Source of the DNA: Bog-473 sp963738135
Lineage (GTDB): Bacteria; Actinomycetota; Acidimicrobiia; Acidimicrobiales; RAAP-2
DNA length: 64,000 nucleotides
Assembly (NCBI GenBank): GCA_963738135.1
Contig: CAVTVK010000005.1
Location: forward strand, 543,781 to 607,780
Direction of reading: 5' to 3'
In this document: one piece after another, positions 45,257 through 53,653 of the stretch
How positions within the stretch are numbered: the first letter of the stretch is position 1
Layout: every line of letters begins with the position of its first letter
Notes under the pieces: generated by a model
What the model saw: only the letters and a program-made list of their open reading frames with translations
Databases searched by the model: none
What the model was told of the DNA's origin: nothing
Made by a program: the position numbers and the translations under genes

Positions 45257-46318
45257 TCAGTGAGGACCACCGAGAAGCGAGTTCACAAGCTCGCGGCGAC
45301 TCCCAACGCCGAATTTGTCAAAGACGGCACTGAGGTGCTCCTGAACAGTGTGAGCCGAGATGTGGAGCTCGTTGACGATGGCCTGCGTAGAGAACCCGCG
45401 CAGGACGAGCACAGCGACCCGATTCTGCGCAGGGGTGAGGCCGTGCGCATCCAAGATCAGGGAACTCATCTCGTCGGACGATGCTGGTTCGAGAACGATT
45501 GCGGTCTGCCGCCCAGCACTCCCATACAAGCGAGATGCGTGGAGGATGAGCCATCGACCTGCGCTTGTCTGCAACCGAACACTTGTCGGTTGGCTCTCCG
45601 CCGCGGCCTCAACACCCTTGAGGTGCGCGGCCGCGGCATAGAGGGCCATAGGCAATTCTGCTCCGGGCGAACGTGTGCTCTCACGCATCTCGTCGATCCA
45701 GCCTTCTGCTTCTGGATTCATCGAAATCAGCGACAGGTTGTCGTCCAACACCACAATCCCGGGGCCAGCTGCATCAGTGCGACGACTCGTGCCGTCGATC
45801 ACCATTGATCGCCGCAGGCCCTCGGCGAAGTGAGGAGCCAATCGTCGGACTATGGCGATCTCGCGCTCGGAAAAGCCAAAACATGAGGCTCCGCGGTGAA
45901 GGCACAACACGCCCCAGCAGCGCCCTCTGGCGATCAGAGCCGCACGAAGCTCATCACCGAGACCGAGCGGCGCAATGACGCTCTGATAGCGCAAACTCGA
46001 GTGACGGTCTCCCTTGGTGGCCCCATCGAGCGATCCGACGGGATCTGAATCATCAGCGAGGCTGGTGAACTTGTTCACGTCACTCTGGCCGTATTCATTG
46101 TCCAGAAAGAGTGGCGTCACCGACCCGAGCGGCTCTTCGGCCATGGCGGACGTGAACAACAGGGTGGCTGGGTCCACCGTGGCAAAGAACGCGGCATCGA
46201 CTTGAACAATGGACCGCAGTCGGCGAAGCATGTCCTCACGGAGTTCGGAGGCACTCTGTCCGAGATAGCAGCGCCTGATGATCTCGCCAAGCTGACGTTC
46301 TGTTACCTCAACGGACAC
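45257..46318 (-). CDS. LuxR-family regulator with N-terminal GAF-like domain
   Basis: The 353-residue protein starts MSVEVTERQLGEIIRRCYLG. Residues of about 20-170 are a GAF-like sensor (LRSIVQVDAAFFATVDPATL, APLGLGDELRAALIARGRCW, GVLCLHRGASCFGFSEREI). Residues of about 185-280 resemble a PAS-like part (GIVVLDDNLSLISMNPEAEG). The C-terminal HTH has HGLTPAQNRVAVLVLRGFST and ISAHTVQEHLSAVFDKFGVG. It likely responds to a small ligand. It follows the ester cyclase gene on the same strand by 75 bases, so it may sit in the same transcript. Confidence 0.82.
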   Translation of the reverse strand: MSVEVTERQLGEIIRRCYLGQSASELREDMLRRLRSIVQVDAAFFATVDPATLLFTSAMAEEPLGSVTPLFLDNEYGQSDVNKFTSLADDSDPVGSLDGATKGDRHSSLRYQSVIAPLGLGDELRAALIARGRCWGVLCLHRGASCFGFSEREIAIVRRLAPHFAEGLRRSMVIDGTSRRTDAAGPGIVVLDDNLSLISMNPEAEGWIDEMRESTRSPGAELPMALYAAAAHLKGVEAAAESQPTSVRLQTSAGRWLILHASRLYGSAGRQTAIVLEPASSDEMSSLILDAHGLTPAQNRVAVLVLRGFSTQAIVNELHISAHTVQEHLSAVFDKFGVGSRRELVNSLLGGPH

Positions 46319-46393
46319 GACAACCGAGGTTACGCCCGAATCTCAGAACAAGTTCTATTGTGTGCCGCCGAGCGCGTTCTCGCTCAGAGATTC

Positions 46394-46816
46394 TCACGCC
46401 GGCGAAGCCAATCCGAGTTGGCGGAGTAGCCCAAGTTCATCGAGGCAGCCCCACCGCTCGACGATTTTTCCATTTTCCACGCGGAAAATGTTGATGCCCA
46501 TCAGCGTCAGTTCTTGACCTTGGCCCGCAACGCCCATGAGCTCGCCCGTGTGGGTACCGGAAGCAGTGAACGGCTCGACTACAAAGTCGCCCTCCCCAAC
46601 GAGGAAGGGGTAGTCGGAGTTCCAATCGGGGCAGGCCGAGCGGAAGATCGTTGCCGCCGCCCGCATGCCGTCCTTGCCAGCCGGAGCGCCGAACGGCGGA
46701 TCGTGATTGACGAAATCCTTGCTCAAGAGACGATCGACCGCTTCGAGATCCCCTTTGGTGAAGAGGGCATCAATGAAGTCTCGGACAATGCTCTTGCTGT
46801 CATCGGTGGTGGTCAC
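46394..46816 (-). CDS. SnoaL-like ester cyclase-type NTF2-fold protein
   Basis: The 140-residue protein starts at GTG 46816 (TTTDDSKSIVRDFIDALFTK). It shows LEAVDRLLSKDFVNHDPP, ATIFRSACPDWNSDYPFLVG, TASGTHTGELMG and NIFRVENGKIVERWGCLDEL, a close match to the SnoaL/ester-cyclase group with the HxxPxG-like and WxxxD motifs. Many are of unknown substrate. A 36-bp palindrome lies 26 bases upstream of the start. The longer start at 46852 would place the palindrome inside the gene and is not preferred. Confidence 0.8.
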   Translation of the reverse strand: MTTTDDSKSIVRDFIDALFTKGDLEAVDRLLSKDFVNHDPPFGAPAGKDGMRAAATIFRSACPDWNSDYPFLVGEGDFVVEPFTASGTHTGELMGVAGQGQELTLMGINIFRVENGKIVERWGCLDELGLLRQLGLASPA

Positions 46817-46841
46817 AGTTCGAGTGTGCGGAACTTGACCG

Positions 46842-46877
46842 TGACATACCACCCCAACTTGTTGGGGTGGTATGTCA
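46842..46877. promoter_or_regulatory. 36-bp near-perfect palindrome upstream of the ester cyclase gene
   Basis: TGACATACCACCCCAAC (46842-46858) and GTTGGGGTGGTATGTCA (46861-46877) are exact reverse complements separated by TT. It is 26 bases before the minus-strand gene and 112 bases after the tetR stop. No T tract follows, so an operator for a dimeric or tetrameric repressor is more likely than a terminator. Confidence 0.6.
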
Positions 46878-46988
46878 TTCCGGCCAGTCGGTCTAGCGGA
46901 GACTCCCGAGCCGGAGGGCCCGGACCCCTTCGCCGAGAAGATGGCCGAGTTGATGGGTCGTTGGGGATGTCCGCCGTGAGCGAGTCCG

Positions 46989-47633
46989 CTACCTGGGCGC
47001 TAAGGCGGAGGAGATCAACTCGTGACAGGTCCGGCGGACGGAATGCATGTCCGCCGGGTCGCTGTGAGAGAGAAAAAGGCCGGCCACCCCTCGCATGAGG
47101 CCGTGGAGGAGCACGGCGCTGGCCATGGGGTCGACGTCAGTCCGAACGGATCCGTCTTCCTGGCCCGACGCGATGCGCTGAGAGAGACCCTCATAACTGC
47201 GTCGTTCCGCGTCGGCCATCCCGTCGACCGATGCGTCAGAGGGGAATGTCGAGCCCCACATGACCAGGAGCGCGCGTTCGTCGGGTTCTGGATGCTCGAA
47301 GAGCTCGAGATAGGCGTCCACGCCCACCAAGATCTCGTCAAGGACGGGCAAGTCGGCTGCCTCGGCGTACTGCCGTTGGGCTTCGGAGATCGCCAGTCCG
47401 ATTTTGGTTTGGGCTCGCTCCGCCAGCTGCGCCACCAGGGCGTCTTTCGAACCGAAGTGGTGGGTTGCCAGACCCCGGCTCACTCCGGCCCGCCCGCCGA
47501 TGGTGGCGAGTGATGCGCCGTGCACGCCACGTTCGGCGACGACCTCGGCCGCCGCCCCCAACAGCGCATCCTCGGAGCGGCCCCGACGCTCAGCCTGGCT
47601 TCGTCGCCCCAGCACCTCCGTCATTCGCGGCAA
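46989..47633 (-). CDS. TetR-family transcriptional regulator
   Basis: The 214-residue protein has the TetR HTH near the N-terminus (RSEDALLGAAAEVVAERGVH, ASLATIGGRAGVSRGLATHH, FGSKDALVAQLAERAQTKIG) and an all-helical ligand domain (DLPVLDEILVGVDAYLELFE, ASAVLLHGLMRGVAGLFLSH). It is divergent from two amidohydrolase genes, with an inverted repeat in the shared 109-base gap. It most likely represses both itself and the hydrolases until their substrate or a related compound is present. The ligand is unknown. Confidence 0.88.
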   Translation of the reverse strand: MPRMTEVLGRRSQAERRGRSEDALLGAAAEVVAERGVHGASLATIGGRAGVSRGLATHHFGSKDALVAQLAERAQTKIGLAISEAQRQYAEAADLPVLDEILVGVDAYLELFEHPEPDERALLVMWGSTFPSDASVDGMADAERRSYEGLSQRIASGQEDGSVRTDVDPMASAVLLHGLMRGVAGLFLSHSDPADMHSVRRTCHELISSALAPR

Positions 47634-47638
47634 TATAT

Positions 47639-47660
47639 TTGCTTGTCACCCAGCAAGCAA
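47639..47660. promoter_or_regulatory. Putative TetR operator in the divergent intergenic region
   Basis: TTGCTTG (47639-47645) and CAAGCAA (47654-47660) are perfect reverse complements with an 8-base spacer. The site starts 5 bases from the tetR start codon and lies in the only gap shared with the amidohydrolase operon. Confidence 0.5.
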
Positions 47661-47742
47661 GTAGGTAGGTTGATCTGATCGGCAAGTAGCCCAGCCAGTC
47701 TCGGCTGGGCGCGGTCGTGGATCCCGGATCGAGGTCCGGTCA

Positions 47743-49479
47743 ATGGGGAGGGACATGTCGACGTTCGATCTGGTGATAAAGGGCGGGACCGTGATCGACG
47801 GCCTTCGCACGCCGCGCTACAAGGCTGACGTCGGCATTGCCGGTGGCCGCGTCGCGCAGATCGGTCGGATTGACGCGGCCGCGGGTCGCGAGGCGGTCGA
47901 CGCGTCGGGCCGGGTCGTGGCGCCGGGATTCGTCGACCTGCACACCCACTACGACAGCCAGGTGTTCTGGGACCCGTGGTGCACCATGTCGGGATGGCAC
48001 GGGGTGACCAGCGTCGTCATCGGCAACTGCGGCTTCGGTTTCGCTCCCTGCAAGCCGGCAGAGCGGGAGCGGGCCATGCTGAGCTTGTCGCGCAACGAGG
48101 CGGTCCCGCTCGAGACGATGCGGGTGGGCATGCCCTGGGACTGGGTCACCTACCCCGAGTTCCTCGACAGCGTGGACCGCACCCCGAAGGGTGTGAACGT
48201 GATGTCGTTCGTGCCACTCGCACCGCTGTACGCGTATGTCGCCGGTGTGGACAACGCAAAGGCCTACCGTGTCACCCCGGAGCAGCTGGACGAGATGTGC
48301 CGTCTCCTGGTCGAAGGGATGGAGGCCGGTGGCTGTGGCTTCAGTGCCCAGGTGTCCGGGGAAGTCGGCAACGTCCAGCTCGACTACGACGGGACGCCCA
48401 TGGTGACCGACTGCATGACCGAGGAAGAAGTGATTGCGTTCTCTCGGGCCATGGGTTCGACGGGTCGAGGCACGGCCCAACTGACCGGCACCCTCGAGAC
48501 GGCGGGCCTGATGGCGCGCGAGAGTGGTCGGCCCATCATCTGGAACGCGTTGTTGGCCGATGGCGCACTCAACCAGCACGGTGGTGCCAAGTACAGCCAC
48601 CGCGACGCCCTCAAGCAGCTGGCCTATTTCAACGAGGAGGAGGGCCTCCGGGTCTTCGCCCAGGCACTCACCACCAATTTCGTCTCCGAGTTCACCCTCG
48701 AGGACTACAACCTGGCGGACACGATCCCGTGCTGGCGGGAGGCCTGCCTCGGCACGGTGGAGGAAAAGATCGTCAAGTTCGCCGACCCAGAGCGCCGCTC
48801 CGCCATGAAGGAGATTCACGAAGAACGCGGCGGCCTCTTTGGGGCAGGGTACGACCTGACCAATATCAAGATCCACTGGATCTCGAGCGACGTGCCCGAC
48901 GCCAGGAAGCTCAAGGACACCTACGAGGGCTTCACCGTGGGTGAGGTCGCGGCCCGGGAGGGCAAGCACGAGATCGACGCCTTCTTGGACGTGGCGGTGG
49001 CCGGCCAGCTTCGGGTTGGCTTCGCCACCCCGATGCTGAAGACCCCACCCGAAGCGATGAAGGAGGTCGCCACGTCACCTGTGGCGCTGCCCGGAGTCAG
49101 CGACGGTGGCGCCCACACGAAGTTCGTGACCACGGCGAGATATCCGACCGAACTTCTCGGCTACTGGGTACGAGAGCACGAGATCATGTCGCTGGAGGAG
49201 GCCCACTGGCGCCTGTCGTATTACCCGGCCGTGGCGGCGGGCCTGAAGGGCCGAGGGTTCCTGGCCGAAGGAGCGCCGGCGGATCTCGTGATCTACGACC
49301 CCGAGACGGTCGACAGTACGGCGCAGGAACGCGCTTGGGACTATCCAGCTGGGGAATGGCGGCTGATCCAAAAGGCAGTCGGCTACGACCGGATCATCGT
49401 GAACGGCGTGACCACCTTCATCGACGGGGTGTGCACCGGGGACACGCCCGGCAAACTGCTCCGTCACGGCACGGACTGA
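47743..49479 (+). CDS. Amidohydrolase, N-acyl-D-amino-acid deacylase-like
   Basis: The 578-residue TIM-barrel hydrolase has the first metal motif APGFVDLHTHYDSQVFWDP (HxH). The D-aminoacylase-type block VTSVVIGNCGFGFAPC follows, then GCGFSAQVSGEVGNVQ, and late GVSDGGAHTKFVTTARYPTE with the catalytic Asp. The C-terminal small beta domain reads GAPADLVIYDPETV. The family hydrolyses amide or similar bonds with one or two metals. GAGG at 47731-47734 supports ATG 47743; ATG 47755 is an alternative. It is followed after 10 bases by a second amidohydrolase, so the two form an operon, likely under the divergent TetR. Confidence 0.85.
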   Translation: MGRDMSTFDLVIKGGTVIDGLRTPRYKADVGIAGGRVAQIGRIDAAAGREAVDASGRVVAPGFVDLHTHYDSQVFWDPWCTMSGWHGVTSVVIGNCGFGFAPCKPAERERAMLSLSRNEAVPLETMRVGMPWDWVTYPEFLDSVDRTPKGVNVMSFVPLAPLYAYVAGVDNAKAYRVTPEQLDEMCRLLVEGMEAGGCGFSAQVSGEVGNVQLDYDGTPMVTDCMTEEEVIAFSRAMGSTGRGTAQLTGTLETAGLMARESGRPIIWNALLADGALNQHGGAKYSHRDALKQLAYFNEEEGLRVFAQALTTNFVSEFTLEDYNLADTIPCWREACLGTVEEKIVKFADPERRSAMKEIHEERGGLFGAGYDLTNIKIHWISSDVPDARKLKDTYEGFTVGEVAAREGKHEIDAFLDVAVAGQLRVGFATPMLKTPPEAMKEVATSPVALPGVSDGGAHTKFVTTARYPTELLGYWVREHEIMSLEEAHWRLSYYPAVAAGLKGRGFLAEGAPADLVIYDPETVDSTAQERAWDYPAGEWRLIQKAVGYDRIIVNGVTTFIDGVCTGDTPGKLLRHGTD

Positions 49480-49489
49480 GGAGAGAGCT

Positions 49490-50716
49490 ATGCGCACTGC
49501 GGAATCAGAGATACAGAAGCTCTTCGACGCCGACAATCACTACTGGGAGGTCAGCGACTCGTTCACTCGCTACCGCGATCCGAAGTTTGCCGAGCGGGGT
49601 GTCGTTCTCAAAGAGGTCGACGGCAAGCCCCACTACTTCTTCGGCGAACGCCAACATCCGATCATCCCCGGACCGGGCGACGTGCATCCCCGTCCCCGTC
49701 CCGGCGCGCTCTACGACTACTTCGCCGGGAAGAGCAGTAAGGAGCGGGTCGGAGACGAGCTGGCCTGTGAGGATCCGAGCGCCCATCCGGAGTGGTTCAA
49801 TCGAGACGCCCGCCTCGCGTGCATGGACGCTCAGGGCGTCGAGGCGGCGTGGCTGTTCCCGTCGCAGGGGGTCTGCATGGAGGGACCCATGCAACCTGAC
49901 ATCGAGGCGTCGATCGAAGTGCTGCGCGCGTTCAACCGCTGGCTCGACGACGATTGGGGATTCGCCTATCAGGACCGGATCTTCGGTGTCCCGTTCCTGA
50001 CGCTGTCCGACATCGATCGCGCCGTCGATGAGCTCGACTGGTGCCTCGGTCGGGGCGCCCGCGTCATCACGATCCGCAACGGGCCGGTCTTCACCCCCGA
50101 AGGGTTGCGTTCGCCTGCCGATCCAGCCTTCGACCCGTTCTGGGCTCGGGTCCAAGAAGCGGGGATCGTGGTAACCACGCATGCGGGGTTCGAGGACGGC
50201 TACACCGACGTGGCCTCCGACATCGCCCGGACCTGGGGTTTGGCCGGGGCGCCGCAAGGCGAACTTCGCCCCGATGCGTCGGCGGTCCAAGCCGCCTCGC
50301 TGGTGGCGCAGCTCATGAAACATCGCCTGATCGAGGACTTCGCCACCGTGTTGGTGGCGCACAAGCTCTTTGAGCGGTTTCCCCGCCTCAAGGTTGCATA
50401 CATCGAGAACGGCGCGGACTGGGTTCCGCGCTGCCTGCACTCCCTCCACATGTTGGGGGGGCAGAACCCCGGCATGTACACCTCGGATCCCGCCGATCAG
50501 TTCGTGGAGCACTGCTGGGTTGCGCCCTTCGTGGAGGACAGCGTCGAAGACCTGGCCCGCTACCTGCCGGTGGAGCGGATCCTCTTCGGTTCGGACTGGC
50601 CACACGCCGAAGGGCTCTCGCACCCGCGGGAGTTCTTCGAGAACGTGGAGTCGTTCTCGCTCGACGATCAGCGCAAGATCATGGTGGAGAACGCCCGGTC
50701 GTTGACCTTCGCCTAG
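49490..50716 (+). CDS. Amidohydrolase-2 family metal-dependent hydrolase (TIM-barrel fold)
   Basis: The 408-residue protein has LFDADNHYWEVSDSFTRY at the N-terminus, where the group has D-x-H-x-(H/E/Y). It also shows ACMDAQGVEAAWLFPSQGVC, VVTTHAGFEDGYTDVASD, FERFPRLKVAYIENGADWVP and RILFGSDWPHAEGLSHPREF, with the conserved Asp of the family. It belongs with decarboxylase- or hydrolase-type amidohydrolase-2 proteins (COG2159). GAGGAGAG before ATG 49490 is a strong ribosome site. It is the second gene of a two-gene operon with the D-aminoacylase-like gene. Both may act in one catabolic path; the compound cannot be named. Confidence 0.85.
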   Translation: MRTAESEIQKLFDADNHYWEVSDSFTRYRDPKFAERGVVLKEVDGKPHYFFGERQHPIIPGPGDVHPRPRPGALYDYFAGKSSKERVGDELACEDPSAHPEWFNRDARLACMDAQGVEAAWLFPSQGVCMEGPMQPDIEASIEVLRAFNRWLDDDWGFAYQDRIFGVPFLTLSDIDRAVDELDWCLGRGARVITIRNGPVFTPEGLRSPADPAFDPFWARVQEAGIVVTTHAGFEDGYTDVASDIARTWGLAGAPQGELRPDASAVQAASLVAQLMKHRLIEDFATVLVAHKLFERFPRLKVAYIENGADWVPRCLHSLHMLGGQNPGMYTSDPADQFVEHCWVAPFVEDSVEDLARYLPVERILFGSDWPHAEGLSHPREFFENVESFSLDDQRKIMVENARSLTFA

Positions 50717-51062
50717 CGCCCGTTCACAACCGAGACCGCTCGATCAGAGAACGTTGGACACGTGCTCGCATCCGTGGCCCGACCGGGAGACACCACGAGG
50801 AGCGCCGTCGAGGACGCCGTCGGCAATGCGGACTCCGGATGTCGCGAGGACGTCGGCCTGCCTCATTTGCCCAGGTAGCTGACTGGTGACGGTGAGCCGA
50901 CCTGTAGGCGGGATTCAGCTAGGTGGGGGAGTGTGGGAGTGTGGGACCGCGTGGCACCACGCTGAGCAGGGATGATGCCGACCTCGCTCCCTAGTGCGCA
51001 CGACAATTGATGGTCGTTAGTAGGGATGGATTAGGGATGGCGGCCCGGACAGAATGACTTGT
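50717..51062. other. Non-coding border region
   Basis: No gene is seen in these 346 bases. They contain the right copy of the 25-bp direct repeat (50888-50912) and a G-rich stretch GTGGGGGAGTGTGGGAGTG at about 50922-50943. Confidence 0.5.
50888..50912 (+). repeat. Direct repeat copy 2 (right border of accessory segment)
   Basis: GACGGTGAGCCG-A-CCTGTAGGCGGG, 24 of 25 bases identical to 40035-40059 and in the same orientation. The preceding GGTAGC is shared as well, with a 7-base offset. The two copies enclose 10.85 kb that contains the integrase relic. Confidence 0.7.
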
Positions 51063-51335
51063 TCAGGCCACCACCCGCACCCCACGGCGGAGCTGCCGCT
51101 GCCTGCCGGTTGTCCCACCCCAGATTCCGGGCGTCCTGGCGGTCGCAGCCGCTCCGCACTCACTGGCCACCGAACAGCATTCGCAGTAGGCCCGAGCCGG
51201 CCGAGTCGATTGCCCCCGCTCAGGGAAGAACACATTGGGGTCCACGCCCCTGCAGGCGGCCCGCTGGTGCCACTCAGGGCGGCTTAGGAGCTGAGCCAGG
51301 ACGGTCTCGGTATCGGGGGGATCGTCGGCCACCAT
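51063..51335 (-). CDS. WhiB-like iron-sulfur transcription factor
   Basis: The 90-residue protein has WHQRAACRGVDPNVFFPERG, then YCECCSVASEC (C-x2-C-x5-C), which with the earlier Cys makes the four-cysteine [4Fe-4S] site, and GIWGGTTGRQRQLRR, the G-[VI]-W-G-G turn and basic DNA-binding tail of Wbl proteins. Wbl proteins sense redox or NO and bind sigma factor A; they are confined to Actinomycetota and their phages. The frame is open upstream of ATG 51335 with protein-like sequence (ELEAARIEASDDYRRQLDRL), so the N-terminus may be longer or start at a rare codon. It lies next to mobile DNA, so it may be a horizontally moved Wbl. Confidence 0.85.
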   Translation of the reverse strand: MVADDPPDTETVLAQLLSRPEWHQRAACRGVDPNVFFPERGQSTRPARAYCECCSVASECGAAATARTPGIWGGTTGRQRQLRRGVRVVA

Positions 51336-51509
51336 GAGCCGGTCGAGTTGGCGCCGGTAGTCGTCGGACGCTTCGATCCGGGCCGCCTCAAGCTCTGTCA
51401 GCGTCGGCGGCCGCGATACTGCTGGGGCCCTCGAGTAGCTCGACTGAAGGTCTTCCTCCTCAAGCGACCCGGTAGGCCAAGCGTGCTCCTCGGGAGGCCG
51501 AAGAATGTC

Positions 51510-52061
51510 TTACGGTGCGCTTCCAGTGCAGTCAGCCGAACTGAACTCTCCCGATGCAGTGTGCGAGGACACTTGCTTCCCGTCAACTCTTAGTGTGCAA
51601 GCAACGGTTCCTCCGTTAGTTCCCACAGTCGCGATCACGCTGTAAGAGTTGAACAGTCCGGAACCCGTGACGGTCTTGGTCCATGGGAGTTGAGCATCAC
51701 TAACCTGCGAGGTTCCCTGATTGCCATTGTCAAAGGCAAAATACGTGATATTCGCCGTTCCGCTTCCGGTCACCGTGTAGACGATGGTGTGCTTCTTGTT
51801 GTTGGCGTCATTAACTGCCTTTGTTCCGCCAGCAACCAGGGCGATACAGCCGCCGAACAGGACGACGACCGCCATCAAAATCCAGAACCACACCCGCTTG
51901 TAGATCTTCTTCGTTGGCTTGGTGCGAGCCACGGGTGCGGGCGGCATACCGGGCGGAGGAGGCGGAGCGGCCACAGGGGCAGCGGGCTGAGGCGGATACC
52001 ACTGGCCGTCGCTTGCTAGCCACCAGCCTTCACCTTGAGATGTGTCGCTTATGCGTTCCAA
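51510..52061 (-). CDS. Membrane-anchored MmpS-like small protein
   Basis: The 183-residue protein begins with the short DTSQGEGWWLASDGQWYPPQ module (DUF2510-like, seen at actinobacterial membrane proteins). A Pro-rich stretch, one membrane helix (VWFWILMAVVVLFGGCIALV) and an extracellular beta-sandwich follow. The sandwich reads TIVYTVTGSGTANITYFAFD, LPWTKTVTGSGLFNSYSVIA and ACTLRVDGKQVSSHTASGEF, which resembles the MmpS fold used as the periplasmic partner of MmpL transporters. No mmpL gene is present here, so its function is open. The upstream neighbour is a degraded small-protein gene. Confidence 0.72.
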   Translation of the reverse strand: MERISDTSQGEGWWLASDGQWYPPQPAAPVAAPPPPPGMPPAPVARTKPTKKIYKRVWFWILMAVVVLFGGCIALVAGGTKAVNDANNKKHTIVYTVTGSGTANITYFAFDNGNQGTSQVSDAQLPWTKTVTGSGLFNSYSVIATVGTNGGTVACTLRVDGKQVSSHTASGEFSSADCTGSAP

Positions 52062-52158
52062 ACCCTTTCGCCGAAATTCGCTCTCTGACTACGAGCGATT
52101 CATCAAGGCGCAAAGTATGGCGCCGGTTCGCTCCCATCCAGGGGATGGCGCTTCTCCG

Positions 52159-52447
52159 GTGCCCCTGACGCTGCCGCAGTTGACACAGATACCCGAGCCT
52201 GGAGACCCGTGCCCCGGCTTCATCTCCGAGCCCGGATGTTGCTGGCAGATGGTCTATGACCACAACCTCCAGGCAACCACTGCGCCGAGACGCCGGGATG
52301 GACGGGCAGATGGTTCTCTCCCCGAGGCGACTGTTGGTGGCCGGTGTGGGCCTGTCCGGACCACCTCGAGGGGCTGACCGGCCTTCGGGCGGTTCGGCGG
52401 CGTCAGCCGCTGAGGTCTCTCCGGCCAGGCTGCTGCCTATCACCTAA
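52159..52447 (+). pseudogene. Frameshifted copy of the Cys/Trp-rich small protein, cut by the IS border
   Basis: From GTG 52159 the reading PEPGDPCPGFISEPGCCWQM, then VYDHNLQAT, matches the intact protein at 57793-58011. Near 52280 one base is missing, and the sequel CAETPGWTGRWFSPRGD, then VWACPDHLEGL, continues in the next frame. The C-terminus has no stop before the IS110 boundary at 52448. The IS seems to have inserted at the 3' end. Confidence 0.75.
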
Positions 52448-52615
52448 CGAATCCTCTTTGAGTCAAGACCTCAATTCCACCTCCGTTCAGGCGCGATGAA
52501 TCGACACGTCACGAGACGGGACAGATGCCTAGGCTTTGCGGTGGTCCGGGAGTGACTTCGCCGAAGAGCCGGCCTTCAGGGTGCAGAGCCGACCACGCAG
52601 GCTACGAGTCGTTCC

Positions 52616-53653
52616 CTAATGTCCTCCCGGACCCCTTTCGGAGTCGATGACCAACTGGCGATAGAGGGCGTTGCTCACGTGGCGCTTGAGTGAGCGCAGT
52701 GCCTCTCGCTTGGTCTTGCCCTCTGCGACTTTGCGCTCGAAGTAGGCCCGACCCTGCGAATGGGGTTGGCGGATCTGGCAGATCGCCACCATATGGATGG
52801 CGTTGTTGAGCCGACGATGACCCCGCAGTGAGAGCCGGTGGAATACCCGACCTCCCGAGGAGTGCTCGACCGGAGCGATGCCCGCGTAGGCGGCGTAGCT
52901 GTCCCGGTTGGCGAAGCGACCGACGTCACCGCTGTAACCGATCACCGAGCAGGCGAGGACCGGGCCTACACCGAAGAGGTCGGTGAGGGAGGTCTTCGAC
53001 GCCCGCACGGCGATGCGGATGCGACGATGCGACTCTTTGATCTGCTCGTCGAGGCGAGCCACGTCATCAACGAGCTCGAGTGCGAGCTGGTGGCGCATGT
53101 GCTCGATGGGGGTCGACGGCTCGAAGGAGCCGAGAAGCCGATTGGCATCAGAAACGTAGAGTTCCTTGGCAATTCCTCCGGGTGAGAGCTCGGCCAGGGC
53201 GTTGTGGAGCCTGCAGATGAGCTTGGCCCGCAGCCGGCCCAGATCGTGATTGCGCTTGGCGAGGAGTCGCATGATCTCGGTGTGGTCGGCCCGCTCGACA
53301 GTGCGAAGACCCTTCGAGCGCAAGGCGGCGACGGCGACCGAGAACGCGTCGTTGGGGTCGTTCTTCTCCGATCGCCCCGTGCTGAGCACCCGGACCCTCG
53401 AGGCCAAGGTGGGTGGGACGTCGAGGACGACTTCTCCGGCATCAACGAGTTGTTGGGCCAACAGGTATCCGAGCCCACCGGCGGACTCGATGGCCCAGGT
53501 GCGCTCGGCGAAGGGCTCGGCCCAGGCCAACAACTTGGGCGTCTGCTGACACGTCGCACACACCGTGACCTTGGCCACTTCGCGTTCGTCACCGCCAATG
53601 GCCACGGCCGTGTGGCTCGCCTTGTGGGGATCGACCCCGATGATCACCGACAT
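52616..53653 (-). CDS. IS110-family transposase (element A)
   Basis: The 345-residue recombinase starts MSVIIGVDPHKASHTAVAIG, with the first DEDD Asp. It continues ERTWAIESAGGLGYLLAQQL (Glu) and EKNDPNDAFSVAVAALRSKG (Asp pair), completing the RuvC-like domain. The C-terminal Tnp_IS116/IS110/IS902 domain reads LTDLFGVGPVLACSVIGYSG and YAAYAGIAPVEHSSGGRVFH, with the serine that attacks DNA. The frame is intact, so the element may be active. ATG 53653 is preferred to 53803 because the RuvC fold starts here. Confidence 0.93.
   Translation of the reverse strand: MSVIIGVDPHKASHTAVAIGGDEREVAKVTVCATCQQTPKLLAWAEPFAERTWAIESAGGLGYLLAQQLVDAGEVVLDVPPTLASRVRVLSTGRSEKNDPNDAFSVAVAALRSKGLRTVERADHTEIMRLLAKRNHDLGRLRAKLICRLHNALAELSPGGIAKELYVSDANRLLGSFEPSTPIEHMRHQLALELVDDVARLDEQIKESHRRIRIAVRASKTSLTDLFGVGPVLACSVIGYSGDVGRFANRDSYAAYAGIAPVEHSSGGRVFHRLSLRGHRRLNNAIHMVAICQIRQPHSQGRAYFERKVAEGKTKREALRSLKRHVSNALYRQLVIDSERGPGGH

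Noticed and set aside
47740..48969. Minus-strand frame of 409 codons opposite the amidohydrolase
   Set aside because: It is antisense to a gene with all metal-binding motifs; no ribosome site or motif.
49505..50623. Minus-strand frame of 372 codons opposite the second amidohydrolase
   Set aside because: Same reason: the sense gene is clear and tightly linked in an operon.
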